Source: Novosphingobium subterraneum (GTDB lineage Bacteria > Pseudomonadota > Alphaproteobacteria > Sphingomonadales > Sphingomonadaceae). From it: 64,000 bases of DNA. Shown in pieces: positions 9,398-17,487 of this stretch. Under the pieces are notes generated by a model, which did not search any database, had not been told where the DNA came from, and saw nothing but the letters and a program-made list of their open reading frames with translations. Position numbers and translations under genes: made by a program. The stretch is from positions 159,946 to 223,945 of the forward strand of contig NZ_JRVC01000006.1 in NCBI RefSeq assembly GCF_000807925.1, in the 5' to 3' direction. The stretch's first letter is position 1, and the number at the start of each line of letters is the position of its first letter.

Positions 9398-9609
9398 TTC
9401 GTGTTTTTCCAAAGGGTTGGATAGATGGCCGGAAACCTCTGAAGGGCTTGGAGAAAGCGAGAGGGCGGCTGCATCGATCGGCAGCACATCTGCATTCCGG
9501 TTCGCCGCAGATATGCCTGCGCCAGCCGATAGTCAATTGTGGATAGGGGCACGGGGGTGGTATCCTCCCGGCATCAAACCGGAAAACCGGTCTTTCGAGA
9601 GGAACAACA
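9398..9609. promoter_or_regulatory. Divergent promoter region, rho / small ORF
   Basis: 212 bp between two divergent starts. It contains TGTGGATAG at 9538-9546, an 8 of 9 match (reverse strand) to the DnaA-box consensus TTATCCACA. A GAGAGGA ribosome site lies at 9596-9602 before the small rightward gene. I could not define the rho promoter. Confidence 0.4.
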
Positions 9610-9768
9610 ATGATCAGATTGCCCCGCCGCGGCGAAACCTTCCCCCGCCCGCAGGCACAAGATGCTCCGGCCAATGCCTGGGGCTCGCAATGGAAGCATC
9701 TGCCGCGTTCGCCCATGCACCTGGTGCGTAACGCAATGCGCGATGGCCTGCGGACCTTGCGCGGCTGA
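9610..9768 (+). CDS. Small basic protein, 52 residues, unknown function
   Basis: ATG at 9610 preceded by GAGAGGAACAACA, a good ribosome site, and ended by TGA at 9766-9768. The 52-residue product is basic and arginine/proline-rich, starting MIRLPRRGETFPRPQ and continuing through WGSQWKHLPRSPMHLV to an arginine-rich end. Third codon positions are mostly G or C, as in the surrounding genes, and no other gene occupies the segment. I do not recognise a family. It is transcribed away from rho and ends 12 bp before the palindromic repeat that separates it from hemJ. Confidence 0.6.
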   Translation: MIRLPRRGETFPRPQAQDAPANAWGSQWKHLPRSPMHLVRNAMRDGLRTLRG

Positions 9769-9780
9769 CCTGGGCTCTGA

Positions 9781-9802
9781 CCCCTCCCGCCTGAGGGAGG
9801 GG
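9781..9802. repeat. Palindromic intergenic repeat (CCCCTCCC family), variant copy
   Basis: CCCCTCCC and GGGAGGGG arms separated by 6 bases, located between the 52-residue gene and the hemJ stop. It belongs to the same family as the copies at 23452, 63859 and 63902 but the stem is two base pairs shorter. It may double as a transcription end for the two converging genes. Confidence 0.7.
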
Positions 9803-9809
9803 AGAAGAG

Positions 9810-10253
9810 TCAGAACGGCTTCACGATCACCATGATCACGATCACCGCGGCAGCGATGCCCGGGATCTCGTTGAGCATGCGCAGCTTCTTGCCTGAAAGC
9901 TTCCGCACCCCTTGGGCGAGCAACTGCGCGTAGCTGGCCAGCCAGAAGTGATAGGCCGTCAGCACCAGGACGAAGGCCAGCTTGAGGTGGAACCACCCTT
10001 GCGCAAACGCGCCGATGTCCACCGCCAGCAGCAGCCCGAGCACCCAGACCACCACCAGCGCCGGCCACATGATGATCTTCATCAGCTTGCGCTCGCGGTC
10101 CACCCAGACCGCATTCTCGGGCGAGCCTTCCGGCGCCTCCTGATGGTAGACGAAGAAGCGCGGCAGCATGAACAGGCCGGCCATCCAGAAGATCACGAAG
10201 ATGACATGGCCCGCCTTGAGCCAGAGATAGAGCATCGCCAATACCTGCTGCAT
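9810..10253 (-). CDS. hemJ: Protoporphyrinogen IX oxidase HemJ
   Basis: Membrane oxidase converting protoporphyrinogen IX to protoporphyrin IX, the penultimate haem step. The 147-residue protein has four predicted transmembrane helices. It contains the conserved KAGHVIFVIFWMAGLFMLPR opening with the family histidine at about 16 and the ERKLMKIIMWPA segment with its conserved lysine. Length is standard for HemJ. The neighbouring hemE gene lies 82 bp upstream on the same strand, a common alphaproteobacterial pairing next to the replication origin. Rightward genes do not overlap. Confidence 0.95.
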   Translation of the reverse strand: MQQVLAMLYLWLKAGHVIFVIFWMAGLFMLPRFFVYHQEAPEGSPENAVWVDRERKLMKIIMWPALVVVWVLGLLLAVDIGAFAQGWFHLKLAFVLVLTAYHFWLASYAQLLAQGVRKLSGKKLRMLNEIPGIAAAVIVIMVIVKPF

Positions 10254-10335
10254 CTGTTGCGGCTCCGCCTGCCAGTGCGCCCCTGCTGAGGGCTATTTCG
10301 GCGCGGAAACCGGGGTTTGCAAGTGCCCGAAAAGT

Positions 10336-11364
10336 TCAGTCGCGCGACCAGCTCCGCACGATCTTCAGCAGGGCCTCGACGTTTTCGATCGGAGTGTGCT
10401 GGCCGATGCCGTGGCCCAGGTTGAACACGTGCGGACGGTCGGCGAAGGCTTCGAGGACGCGGATCGTCTGCTTTTCCAGCTCCGGTCCACCCGCCAACAG
10501 CAGCAGCGGATCGACGTTGCCCTGCACCGGCATCCCGGCAGGCATTTCGCGCGCGGCCCACAGCGGGTCAATCGTCTCGTCGACGCCGACGGCATTGACG
10601 CCGGTCTCGCGGGCATAGGCGGCCAGCTTCTCGCCTGCGCCCTTGGGGAAGCCGATCACCGGCACGGGCGGATAACGGCGCTGCATTTCGGCCGCGATCC
10701 TGGCATTGGGCGCGATGACCCAGCGTTCGAATTCGGCAGGGGCAAGGCTGCCCGACCATGAATCGAACAGCTGCAGGCCTTCGGCACCGGCCTCGACCTG
10801 TCCCGAAAGGTATTCGATGGTCACCTGCGTGATGGCATCGATGATCGCCTGGAACTGGCCGGGATCGCGATAGGCCAGCGCACGGGTATCGTGATGATCG
10901 CGGCTGCCTTCGCCTGCCACCATGTATGTGGCAACCGTCCATGGGCTTCCGGCAAAGCCCAGTAGCGTCGTCTCAGGGCCGATCTGTGCCTTCACCTTGG
11001 CCACCGTCTCGTAGATCGGCGAAAGGCGCTCAGGCGCCGCGACAAGGCTTTCCAGCGCAACGTCGAGCAGGCGCGGAGACAGGTCCGGGCCTTCGCCGAC
11101 GAGGAACTTGAGATCCTGACCCATCGCATAGGGCACGATCAGGATGTCCGAGAACAGGATCGCACCGTCGAAACCGAAGCGGCGGATCGGCTGCACGGTC
11201 ACTTCTGCCGCGGCGTCAGTGTCATAGACCAGCGCCAGGAAACCGCCCTTTTCAGCGCGCAACTCGCGGTATTCGGGCAGGTAGCGCCCCGCCTGGCGCA
11301 TCAGCCAGATCGGCCGACGAGAAAGATTCTCACCCTGAAGAGTCCTGAGAAGAGGGCCGGGCAT
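10336..11364 (-). CDS. hemE: Uroporphyrinogen decarboxylase
   Basis: Decarboxylates the four acetate side chains of uroporphyrinogen III to coproporphyrinogen III. The protein is 342 residues from the ATG at 11362-11364, or 347 from a GTG at 11379; neither has a strong ribosome site, and GGATTGGA lies upstream of the ATG. Signatures present: RQAGRYLPEYR near residue 24, a GFAGSPWT segment, a LQLFDSWSG segment and FNLGHGI near the end. hemE flanks the probable replication origin, as in Caulobacter and other alphaproteobacteria, and hemJ follows on the same strand. Confidence 0.96.
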   Translation of the reverse strand: MPGPLLRTLQGENLSRRPIWLMRQAGRYLPEYRELRAEKGGFLALVYDTDAAAEVTVQPIRRFGFDGAILFSDILIVPYAMGQDLKFLVGEGPDLSPRLLDVALESLVAAPERLSPIYETVAKVKAQIGPETTLLGFAGSPWTVATYMVAGEGSRDHHDTRALAYRDPGQFQAIIDAITQVTIEYLSGQVEAGAEGLQLFDSWSGSLAPAEFERWVIAPNARIAAEMQRRYPPVPVIGFPKGAGEKLAAYARETGVNAVGVDETIDPLWAAREMPAGMPVQGNVDPLLLLAGGPELEKQTIRVLEAFADRPHVFNLGHGIGQHTPIENVEALLKIVRSWSRD

Positions 11365-11705
11365 TTCGATCCAATCCACTAAAATAGATTCTTAGAATCA
11401 GGTTGAAGGTGTTTGTTGGCCCTGTGGAAACCGGGGATTGCGTGTCACTGCCCGATTTGTGAGTCCGCTTCCACACTTTTTGCTGTTCGCGACTCTGGAC
11501 AGCACATGAGTCAACGCGAAGTTCTCACCGCTCTCCACAGGCTGGGGAAAACACTGTCCACTTGTCCACAAATGGTCCTGAACAGGACTCGGATCGAGGG
11601 TGAATCTGCCGGTCAAACTTGTCCCTGACTCTGTCCCGTGGTTTATCGGTGCTGTTTCCACAGGGTCATCCCGGCCCTGCCCGGATGTCCACGGAAAGCC
11701 CGCCA
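11365..11705. other. oriC: Probable chromosomal replication origin (oriC)
   Basis: Non-coding region between hemE and ppsR, the position of the origin in alphaproteobacteria such as Caulobacter. Seen directly: five TCCACA-core DnaA-box-like motifs, at 11423-11431 (GTTTCCACA, reverse), 11467-11475 (GCTTCCACA), 11531-11539 (CTCTCCACA), 11562-11570 (TTGTCCACA, 8 of 9 to consensus) and 11654-11662 (GTTTCCACA). There are eight GANTC sites between 11387 and 11631. The segment nearest hemE (11377-11400) is the most AT-rich part and contains the palindrome GATTCTTAGAATC, a candidate for initial unwinding. The extent is inferred from the flanking genes; hemE and ppsR promoters should also lie here. 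Confidence 0.82.
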
Positions 11706-12548
11706 ATGCAGCGCCTGCACCTGCACCTCCTGTCGGATTCCACTGGTGAAACGCTGGAAATGATCGCCAAGGCGGCGCTCGCGCAGTTCGATGGCGCAGA
11801 CGTCGTGCGGCATTTCTGGCCGATGGTGCGTTCGATGCAGCATCTCGATCGCATCATGGGCGAAATTGCCGCAAATCCGGGACTTGTCCTGTTCACGCTG
11901 GTCAATGCCGAAACGCGCGAGCGACTGGAACAGCGCTGCATTGCCCTGGGCCTGCCGATGGTCCCCGCGCTCGATGCGGTGACGGATGCGCTGCAGCAGC
12001 AGCTCGGCGTTCAGGCCAAGGGTCGCCCCGGCCGCCAGCACATGATGGACGAGGCCTATTTCGCCCGCGTCGATGCGATCCAGTTCACCATTGCCCACGA
12101 TGACGGCGTGAACTGGGAAAACTGGGAAGAGGCCGACATCGTGCTCGCCGGCGTTTCGCGCAGTTCGAAGACGCCGACCTCGATCTACCTTGCCAATCGT
12201 GGATACAAGGTGGCGAACATTCCGATCGTGGTGGAAAGCCCGCCGCCGCCGATGCTGTTTTCCCTGCGTCGGCCAATGGTCGTGGGCCTCACCACCAGCC
12301 CGGAGCGCCTGATCGCGGTGCGTCGCAACCGCCTCCTGTCCTTGAACCAGGCGCCCGAGACCGCATATGTCGACAACGAACAGGTGACGCGCGAAGTGCA
12401 GTACGCCCGCCGCATGTTCGCCGACAATGGCTGGCCGGTGATCGACGTGTCGCGGCGTTCAATCGAGGAAACAGCAGCGGCCGTGATCAATCTCTATAAC
12501 GAACGTGGCGCTGCTGGCGGCAGCGGGGACGGAGCAAAACCGATATGA
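11706..12548 (+). CDS. ppsR: Pyruvate, phosphate dikinase / PEP synthase regulatory protein (kinase-pyrophosphorylase, DUF299)
   Basis: Bifunctional ADP-dependent kinase and phosphate-dependent pyrophosphorylase that switches PEP synthase or PPDK off and on. 280 residues. It starts [16 protein letters not shown], the conserved opening, and carries the P-loop-like [11 protein letters not shown] near residue 155 that is diagnostic of the family. Start ATG at 11706 has GGAAAG 8 bases upstream; an ATG at 11685 would add seven residues. It is the first gene to the right of the origin and heads the ppsR-maf-aroE-coaE run with 4-bp overlaps. Which of PPDK or PEP synthase it controls is not shown here. 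Confidence 0.93.
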   Translation: MQRLHLHLLSDSTGETLEMIAKAALAQFDGADVVRHFWPMVRSMQHLDRIMGEIAANPGLVLFTLVNAETRERLEQRCIALGLPMVPALDAVTDALQQQLGVQAKGRPGRQHMMDEAYFARVDAIQFTIAHDDGVNWENWEEADIVLAGVSRSSKTPTSIYLANRGYKVANIPIVVESPPPPMLFSLRRPMVVGLTTSPERLIAVRRNRLLSLNQAPETAYVDNEQVTREVQYARRMFADNGWPVIDVSRRSIEETAAAVINLYNERGAAGGSGDGAKPI

Positions 12549-13147
12549 CACTCGTGCCCCAGAAGCTGATTTTGGCCAGCCAGAGCTTCTCGCGCCGGAT
12601 GATGCTCGAAGCCGCGGGCGTGCCCTTCGAGACGCGCACGTCCGATGTTGACGAAGCCGCGATCAAGCGCGAGCTGATCGGCGTCACCGGCTGCCAGATT
12701 GCCAGCGTTCTTGCCGAAGCCAAGGCTTTTGCCGTGTCCCTCGCCATGCCCGGACGGCTGGTGCTCGGCGGGGACTCGATGGTCGAAGTCTGCGGCCGTC
12801 AGTTCGACAAGCCGACGAGCCGCGAGAACGCTGTCGAGCATCTCGAATTCTTCTCAGGCAAAGACATGCACCTCCATTCCGCTGCCGTGCTGATGCGCGA
12901 TGGCAAGGTGGTGTGGAAAACCTGCGAGACCGCAAACCTGCGGGTCCGGGAGCTTTCTCCCGCATTTATCCAGAGCTATCTCGACAGGGAGTGGCCCGAG
13001 GTTTCGGGCTGTGTCGGCGTGTTCCGCATCGAGGCACTGGGCGTGCAACTGTTCGAGAGAATCGAGGGCAGCCATTTCACGGTTCTCGGAATGCCGCTAT
13101 TGGCGCTGCTGGGCGCGTTGCGTGAACAGGGTGAGTTGCCGTCTTGA
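12545..13147 (+). CDS. maf: Maf-family nucleotide pyrophosphatase
   Basis: Hydrolyses non-canonical or modified nucleoside triphosphates to monophosphates. 200 residues. The N-terminal [16 protein letters not shown] segment corresponds to the Maf signature, although the usual proline before RR is replaced (SFSRR). The central LGGDSMV and the [12 protein letters not shown] segment correspond to the catalytic and substrate regions, followed by a [14 protein letters not shown] segment. Subgroup (dTTP/UTP or m7GTP type) is not certain. The ATG overlaps the ppsR stop (ATGA) and its own stop overlaps the aroE start, so translation is probably coupled. Confidence 0.92.
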   Translation: MTLVPQKLILASQSFSRRMMLEAAGVPFETRTSDVDEAAIKRELIGVTGCQIASVLAEAKAFAVSLAMPGRLVLGGDSMVEVCGRQFDKPTSRENAVEHLEFFSGKDMHLHSAAVLMRDGKVVWKTCETANLRVRELSPAFIQSYLDREWPEVSGCVGVFRIEALGVQLFERIEGSHFTVLGMPLLALLGALREQGELPS

Positions 13148-14016
13148 AGCCTGACAAAGTTTCCGGGCCTTATTCCGAAGTGATCGGCGATCCGATCGCA
13201 CAATCGAAATCCCCGGTGATCCACGGCTTCTGGCTGGAAAAGCTCGGCCTCGAAGGGCGCTATGATCGCGCGCATGTGAAGCCTGAAGGTCTCGCCGACT
13301 ACCTTGCCGCGCGTCGCGCCGATCCTGACTGGCGCGGCTGCAACGTGACCATGCCGCACAAGCAGACGGTGATTCCGCTGCTCGACCGGCTGGACCCCTT
13401 GGCCGCGCGCATCGGCGCAGTGAACACCGTGGTGCCCGAAGATGGCGCGCTGGTCGGCTACAATACCGACGCGCCCGGCTTCCTCGAACCGCTGCGCGAA
13501 GACCTCGGCAGACCTCACTACTTCCGCATGGCCCGCGTGCTCGGCACCGGCGGAGCGGCGCGGGCCATCATCGCCGCGCTGGCGGACGAGCACATGGTCG
13601 TGGTGCTGGCCGGCCGCAATGTCGAAAAGGCCCGTGCCCTGCTCGACGAACTCGATCCGCAGGGCGAGCACCACGTTGCCCCGCTCGATCATTTTGCCGA
13701 CGCCACCGATTTCGCTTTCGACGACCGCGAAGGCTGCTTCGATCTCGTCGTCAACGCCTCGTCGCTGGGGATGAGTGGCCAACCCCCGCTCGCCTTCGAC
13801 ATGACCCACGCCCCGCCGGGCTCGGTATTCTACGACATCGTCACCAGCCCGCTCGAAACCGAATTCCTGAAAGCCGCCAAGGCCGCCGGATTCCGCACGG
13901 TCGATGGCCTCTCGATGCTGATCGGCCAGGCCGACCACGCCTTCCGCCGCTTCTTCGGCGCCGTGCCGCCGCGTGGGCAGGCAGACAACGAACTGCGTGC
14001 GAGAATTCTGGCATGA
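13144..14016 (+). CDS. aroE: Shikimate dehydrogenase (NADP+)
   Basis: Reduces 3-dehydroshikimate to shikimate in the common aromatic pathway. 290 residues, with the substrate motif SKSP near residue 20, NVTMPHK near 68 containing the catalytic lysine, a GTGGAARAI nucleotide-binding loop near 132, and a C-terminal region with LSMLIGQA. The start is TTG at 13144, overlapping the TGA of maf. There is no ATG nearby and the conserved [12 protein letters not shown] begins at about residue 13, so the TTG is well supported. The last 4 bp overlap the coaE start. Confidence 0.95.
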   Translation: MKPDKVSGPYSEVIGDPIAQSKSPVIHGFWLEKLGLEGRYDRAHVKPEGLADYLAARRADPDWRGCNVTMPHKQTVIPLLDRLDPLAARIGAVNTVVPEDGALVGYNTDAPGFLEPLREDLGRPHYFRMARVLGTGGAARAIIAALADEHMVVVLAGRNVEKARALLDELDPQGEHHVAPLDHFADATDFAFDDREGCFDLVVNASSLGMSGQPPLAFDMTHAPPGSVFYDIVTSPLETEFLKAAKAAGFRTVDGLSMLIGQADHAFRRFFGAVPPRGQADNELRARILA

Positions 14017-14618
14017 GCAGGCCCTACATCCTCGGACTCACCGGCTCGATCGGCATGGGCAAGTCTGCCGTCGCGCTCATGCTGCGCGAACTGGGCGTGC
14101 CGGTATTCGATGCCGATGCCGCCGTGCACCACTTGCAAGGCCCGGGCGGCGAACTGATCCCGGCCATCGAGGAAGCCTTCCCCGGCACCACCGGCCCCGA
14201 AGGCGTCAAACGGCAGGAATTGGGCGCAAGGGTATTCGGCAATCCCGAAGCATTGAAGCGTCTTGAAGCCATCGTCCATCCTGCCGTTGCCCGCATGCGC
14301 CACGCCTTTATGGTAGAGCACATGGGCGAACCGCTCGTGGTGTTCGACATTCCGCTGCTTTATGAAAAGGGCCATGGGGCTGACCTCGACGCGGTCATGG
14401 TCGTCTCCGCCCCCGCCGAGGTGCAGCGACAGCGCGTGCTCGCCCGTCCCGGCATGACGCCCGAGAAATTCGCCCACATTCTTTCGCTGCAGGTGCCTGA
14501 CGCCGAGAAGCGCGCCCGGGCGACCCACGTGATCAACACCGGCGTCACCCTCGCCGAGACGGAGGCCCAAGTTGCCGCGCTGGTTGCGGCCATCCGGGAA
14601 AAAAACCCCCGTCAGTAA
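14013..14618 (+). CDS. coaE: Dephospho-CoA kinase
   Basis: Phosphorylates the 3'-hydroxyl of dephospho-CoA, the last step of CoA synthesis. 201 residues. Walker A GSIGMGKS at about residues 10-17, a FDADAAVH segment near 32 binding the acceptor, and VFDIPLLYEK near 110 all match CoaE. The ATG overlaps the aroE stop codon by 4 bp. A 49-bp gap then separates it from dnaQ, including a weak GC-rich inverted repeat that resembles a degraded copy of the palindromic repeats seen elsewhere in the window. Confidence 0.95.
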   Translation: MSRPYILGLTGSIGMGKSAVALMLRELGVPVFDADAAVHHLQGPGGELIPAIEEAFPGTTGPEGVKRQELGARVFGNPEALKRLEAIVHPAVARMRHAFMVEHMGEPLVVFDIPLLYEKGHGADLDAVMVVSAPAEVQRQRVLARPGMTPEKFAHILSLQVPDAEKRARATHVINTGVTLAETEAQVAALVAAIREKNPRQ

Positions 14619-14667
14619 CCGTCTCACCCCCTTGCCAGTCCGCGGCGAGGGGTCCACATATTCTTCA

Positions 14668-15369
14668 ATGCGTGAGATCGTTTTCGATACCGAGACGACC
14701 GGACTGGACCCGAAAAGCGGGGATCGGCTGGTCGAGATCGGCTGTGTCGAAATGGTCAACCGGGTGCCTACGGGCCAGGTTTTCCATTGTTATTTCAATC
14801 CTGAGCGCGACATGCCGGCCGAGGCTGAAGCTGTCCACGGCCTGTCGATCACATTCCTTTCCGACAAGCCGAAGTTTGCCGAACTGGCAGACGAGTTTCT
14901 CGCCTTCATCGCCGACTCGCCGATGGTCGCGCACAACGCCGGATTCGACTTCGGCTTCATCAACAACGAGCTGGAAATGTGCGGGCGCCAACCTGTCAGC
15001 CGGGATCGCATGGTCGATACGGTGGCGATCGCGCGGCGCAAGCACCCCGGTGCCAAGCTCAGCCTCGATGCCTTGTGCACGCGCTACGGCATAGATCGCA
15101 GCCACCGCACCAAGCACGGGGCGCTACTTGACGCGGAACTGCTCGCCCAGCTCTATGTCGAGCTGATGGGCGGGCGGCAGATCGGCCTTGAACTGGCGGC
15201 AGTTGCCGCAGGGGCAGCCGGTCTCGTCGTGGTGGAGGAGTCGATCACCGTCACCTCCAGCCTGACCCGCACCTTCCGTTCCCCGCGCCCGCACGCTGCG
15301 AGCGCAGAGGAGCTTGCCCGTCATGCCGAATTCATGGCGGGCTTTGCCGAGCCGATCTGGTCGCGCTGA
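14668..15369 (+). CDS. dnaQ: DNA polymerase III epsilon subunit (3'-5' proofreading exonuclease)
   Basis: Proofreading exonuclease of the replicative polymerase. 233 residues from the ATG at 14668. DEDDh exonuclease residues are visible: DTETTG at 7-12, the HNAGFDFGF segment near 90-98, and HRTKHGALLDAEL near 145 with the final His and Asp. The C-terminal tail (about 185-233) should bind the alpha subunit. A longer open frame extends upstream into the coaE end, but the conserved MREIVFDTETTG start fixes the choice. Being next to the origin in the ppsR-maf-aroE-coaE-dnaQ order is a conserved alphaproteobacterial feature. Confidence 0.96.
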   Translation: MREIVFDTETTGLDPKSGDRLVEIGCVEMVNRVPTGQVFHCYFNPERDMPAEAEAVHGLSITFLSDKPKFAELADEFLAFIADSPMVAHNAGFDFGFINNELEMCGRQPVSRDRMVDTVAIARRKHPGAKLSLDALCTRYGIDRSHRTKHGALLDAELLAQLYVELMGGRQIGLELAAVAAGAAGLVVVEESITVTSSLTRTFRSPRPHAASAEELARHAEFMAGFAEPIWSR

Positions 15370-15437
15370 AACCTTCCGGCTTGCCCGTGGGTTCAGTCAG
15401 ACCGGGCGTCTCGCCCGAGTGACAGGAGAAGTGACTT

Positions 15438-16022
15438 ATGGATATTCGCGTTTCGGGACACCAGGTCGAAACCGGCGCTGCGCTGCAGACCCATGCCGAG
15501 GAGCGCCTCGGCGCCATCGTCGACAAGCACTTTTCCCGAGCGCTTTCCTCGAACGTGACCTTGGGCAAGGCCCCGCACGGGGGCTTTCGATGTGACATCG
15601 TAACCCACGTTACCCAGGGTCTGATCCTCAAGGGCAGCGCAGTGGCGCAGGACGCGCACGTTGCGCTCGACCAGTCGGCCGAGAAGATCGAGAAGCAGCT
15701 GCGCCGTTATCGCCGCCGCATCAAGGACCGCCATGAAGGCGCCGATCACGCCCGCAAGGCAGACGAGGCCAACTTCGAACTGCAGGAAGCCGCCTACACC
15801 GTCTTCGCCCATGACGAAGTGGGCGAGGAAGAACCGGCCGACGCACCGCTGGTCATCGCCGAAACCCGCGTCGACGTGCCCACCGCCAGCGTCTCGGACG
15901 CAGTGATGATGCTCGACTTGCGCAACACCAATGCCCTGCTGTTCAAGAACGCCGGCACCGGGGTGCACAACATGGTCTATCGCCGTGGTGACGGATCGAT
16001 CGGCTGGGTCGAACCCAAGTAA
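15438..16022 (+). CDS. hpf: Ribosome hibernation-promoting factor, long form
   Basis: Binds 30S subunits and dimerises ribosomes in stationary phase. 194 residues: an N-terminal S30AE/RaiA domain (1-105, beginning MDIRVSGHQVETG), a charged linker (about 110-135) and a C-terminal dimerisation domain (140-194, with AVMMLDLRNTNALLFKN). The C-terminal domain marks the long form, which makes 100S particles without RMF. A clear GACAGGAGAAG ribosome site lies upstream of the ATG. It is followed after 173 bp by ptsN, a pairing also seen near rpoN in many proteobacteria, but no rpoN is present here. Confidence 0.95.
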   Translation: MDIRVSGHQVETGAALQTHAEERLGAIVDKHFSRALSSNVTLGKAPHGGFRCDIVTHVTQGLILKGSAVAQDAHVALDQSAEKIEKQLRRYRRRIKDRHEGADHARKADEANFELQEAAYTVFAHDEVGEEEPADAPLVIAETRVDVPTASVSDAVMMLDLRNTNALLFKNAGTGVHNMVYRRGDGSIGWVEPK

Positions 16023-16195
16023 GGCCCAAGTAAGGACCGCCACGCCAACCCGGCTCGCCACGGCGGGCCGGAGATGGCAAATGCAAGCCTGCGTACGGCC
16101 CAGGAACGTGCTTTGCGCTTGCCTTCCCCCGCATTCGGGAGCATGGCGCGCCCCAATTCACCGTGCCTTTGCACTCATGTGATACGTTTTACCGT

Positions 16196-16657
16196 ATGTC
16201 GGCTCTGTTCCAACTCGATCCACAAGCTGTCCGCGTCATCCGCGCCGATTCCAAGCAGCAGATCCTTGCCGATCTCGCTGCCTGCTTCGCGTCGGTCTAC
16301 GCGCTCGACAAGGAAGTGGTGATCGATGGGATCGAGGAACGCGAAAAGCTTGGCAGCACCGGCTTCGGCCGAGGCGTTGCCATTCCCCACGCGCGTATCG
16401 ACGGGCTGGAACGTCCGGTTGCAGTGTTCTTCCGGCTCGAGAATCCGGTCGAATTTGCCGCCGCCGATGGCATGCCGGTCGATTGCGTGTTCGGTCTGCT
16501 CTCGCCCTCGCAGGCTGGCGCCACGCATCTTCAGGCCCTCGCTGCGATCTCGCGCCTGATGCGGGACGAGCGGATGCACGAGCGTCTGGTCTCCGCTACC
16601 GATGCCGATGCGATCTACGGCCTGCTTGTCAACGTCATCGATCGCGATGCCGCCTGA
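16196..16657 (+). CDS. ptsN: PTS IIA-like nitrogen regulatory protein PtsN
   Basis: Final phospho-acceptor of the nitrogen-related phosphotransferase system, which regulates potassium transport, the stringent response and other targets by protein contact rather than sugar uptake. 153 residues. The phosphorylatable histidine is at position 65 in GRGVAIPHARIDG, the hallmark of the EIIA-Ntr family. Start ATG at 16196 leads directly into the conserved domain. The next gene starts before this one ends (11-bp overlap). The donor enzyme PtsP is encoded at 42900-45179; an HPr-like middle carrier is not in the window. Confidence 0.94.
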   Translation: MSALFQLDPQAVRVIRADSKQQILADLAACFASVYALDKEVVIDGIEEREKLGSTGFGRGVAIPHARIDGLERPVAVFFRLENPVEFAAADGMPVDCVFGLLSPSQAGATHLQALAAISRLMRDERMHERLVSATDADAIYGLLVNVIDRDAA

Positions 16658-17129
16658 GGACGGCGCCGACAGCGCAAGCCTGCACTGGCGCGCGCTGGAA
16701 GGTCTCTACGCTTCGGCGCCGGTCAACAGCCTGTTCGAATCCCGCCTGGAAATCGTCGGCGAGGGCTTGTCCCGCATCCATTTCGATGTCTCGCCCTCGT
16801 GTTTTCATGCTGCTGGGGCGGCCCATGGCACCATCTACTTCAAGATGCTCGATGACGCCGCGTTCTACGCTGCGAACACGCTGGTTACCGACCGTTTCCT
16901 GCTGACCACATCGTTCAACCTGTTCTTCAGCCGCCCGATCAAGGGCGGGCGCGTCACGGCGGAAGGGCGCTGGGTCTCGGGCCGGCGCCGCGTGCTCGTG
17001 GCCGAAGCGCGCCTGATCGATGAGGAAGGCGAGGAAGTGGGGCGGGGAACCGGCACGTTCCAGCGCTCGCGCATCCCCTTGTCCAGCCTCGATGGCTACA
17101 ACGCCGGCCTGCGCGCCGCGCTCGCCTGA
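16647..17129 (+). CDS. Hotdog-fold thioesterase (PaaI-like)
   Basis: A 160-residue single-domain hotdog protein. The HGTIYFKMLDDAAFYAAN segment near residue 50 corresponds to the helix and nucleophile region of PaaI-type acyl-CoA thioesterases, followed by strands ending in FFSRPIKGG and a VAEARLIDEEG strand. The exact substrate is not predictable. Start ATG at 16647 overlaps the ptsN stop by 11 bp, indicating cotranscription. The short spacing (6 bp) to the following DUF1491 gene suggests a ptsN / thioesterase / DUF1491 unit. Confidence 0.82.
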   Translation: MPPEDGADSASLHWRALEGLYASAPVNSLFESRLEIVGEGLSRIHFDVSPSCFHAAGAAHGTIYFKMLDDAAFYAANTLVTDRFLLTTSFNLFFSRPIKGGRVTAEGRWVSGRRRVLVAEARLIDEEGEEVGRGTGTFQRSRIPLSSLDGYNAGLRAALA

Positions 17130-17135
17130 TCCGCA

Positions 17136-17480
17136 GTGACGGAATCGCGCCTTCCGGCACACCTCGAAGTCCAGGGAATCATCCGTGCGGTCCAAGCCGA
17201 AGGCGGCTTTGCCATGGTGCTGCACAAGGGCGAACGCGATGGCGGAACAGTCCTGATTGTTATCTTGGAAAATCAGTCTCTTGGCATTCTTTACGAACGC
17301 ATGCCCGACGTTGATGGACGCCGCAAATGGCGGGTTTCCAAGTCACAAGTAATTGATAATAAGCAGGAATTCGAAGACTATCTGAGCCGCCGAATGCAGC
17401 AGGATCCGGACGTGTGGATAGTTGAACTGACCGTCGCGGATCGCGAACGGTTCGTCCGGGACAACCTTTCCGCTGGCTGA
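17136..17480 (+). CDS. DUF1491 family protein
   Basis: A 114-residue soluble protein of an alphaproteobacterial family without known function. It starts with GTG (GTGACGGAATCG) six bases after the thioesterase stop. Features consistent with DUF1491: RLPAHLEVQGIIRAVQAEGGFAMVL at the start, a GERDGGTVLIVI strand, and a C-terminal DPDVWIVELTVADRERF segment. Codon use matches the neighbours except for a short AT-rich stretch near 17345 (aagtaattgataataagcag). It is the last gene of the run beginning with hpf/ptsN. Confidence 0.85.
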   Translation: MTESRLPAHLEVQGIIRAVQAEGGFAMVLHKGERDGGTVLIVILENQSLGILYERMPDVDGRRKWRVSKSQVIDNKQEFEDYLSRRMQQDPDVWIVELTVADRERFVRDNLSAG

Positions 17481-17487
17481 ACGCGGG

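Noticed and set aside
5588..9424. A 1278-codon rightward open frame across the helicase and rho genes
   Set aside because: It is antisense to two clear protein genes and has no domain of its own. Long antisense frames are expected in GC-rich DNA.
16733..16742. GTTCGAATCC, a tRNA T-loop-like sequence
   Set aside because: It lies in the coding frame of the thioesterase gene and no acceptor stem or anticodon arm is nearby.
17413..17421. TGTGGATAG, a near-consensus DnaA box
   Set aside because: It is inside the DUF1491 coding sequence; a 9-mer with one mismatch is expected by chance in coding DNA.
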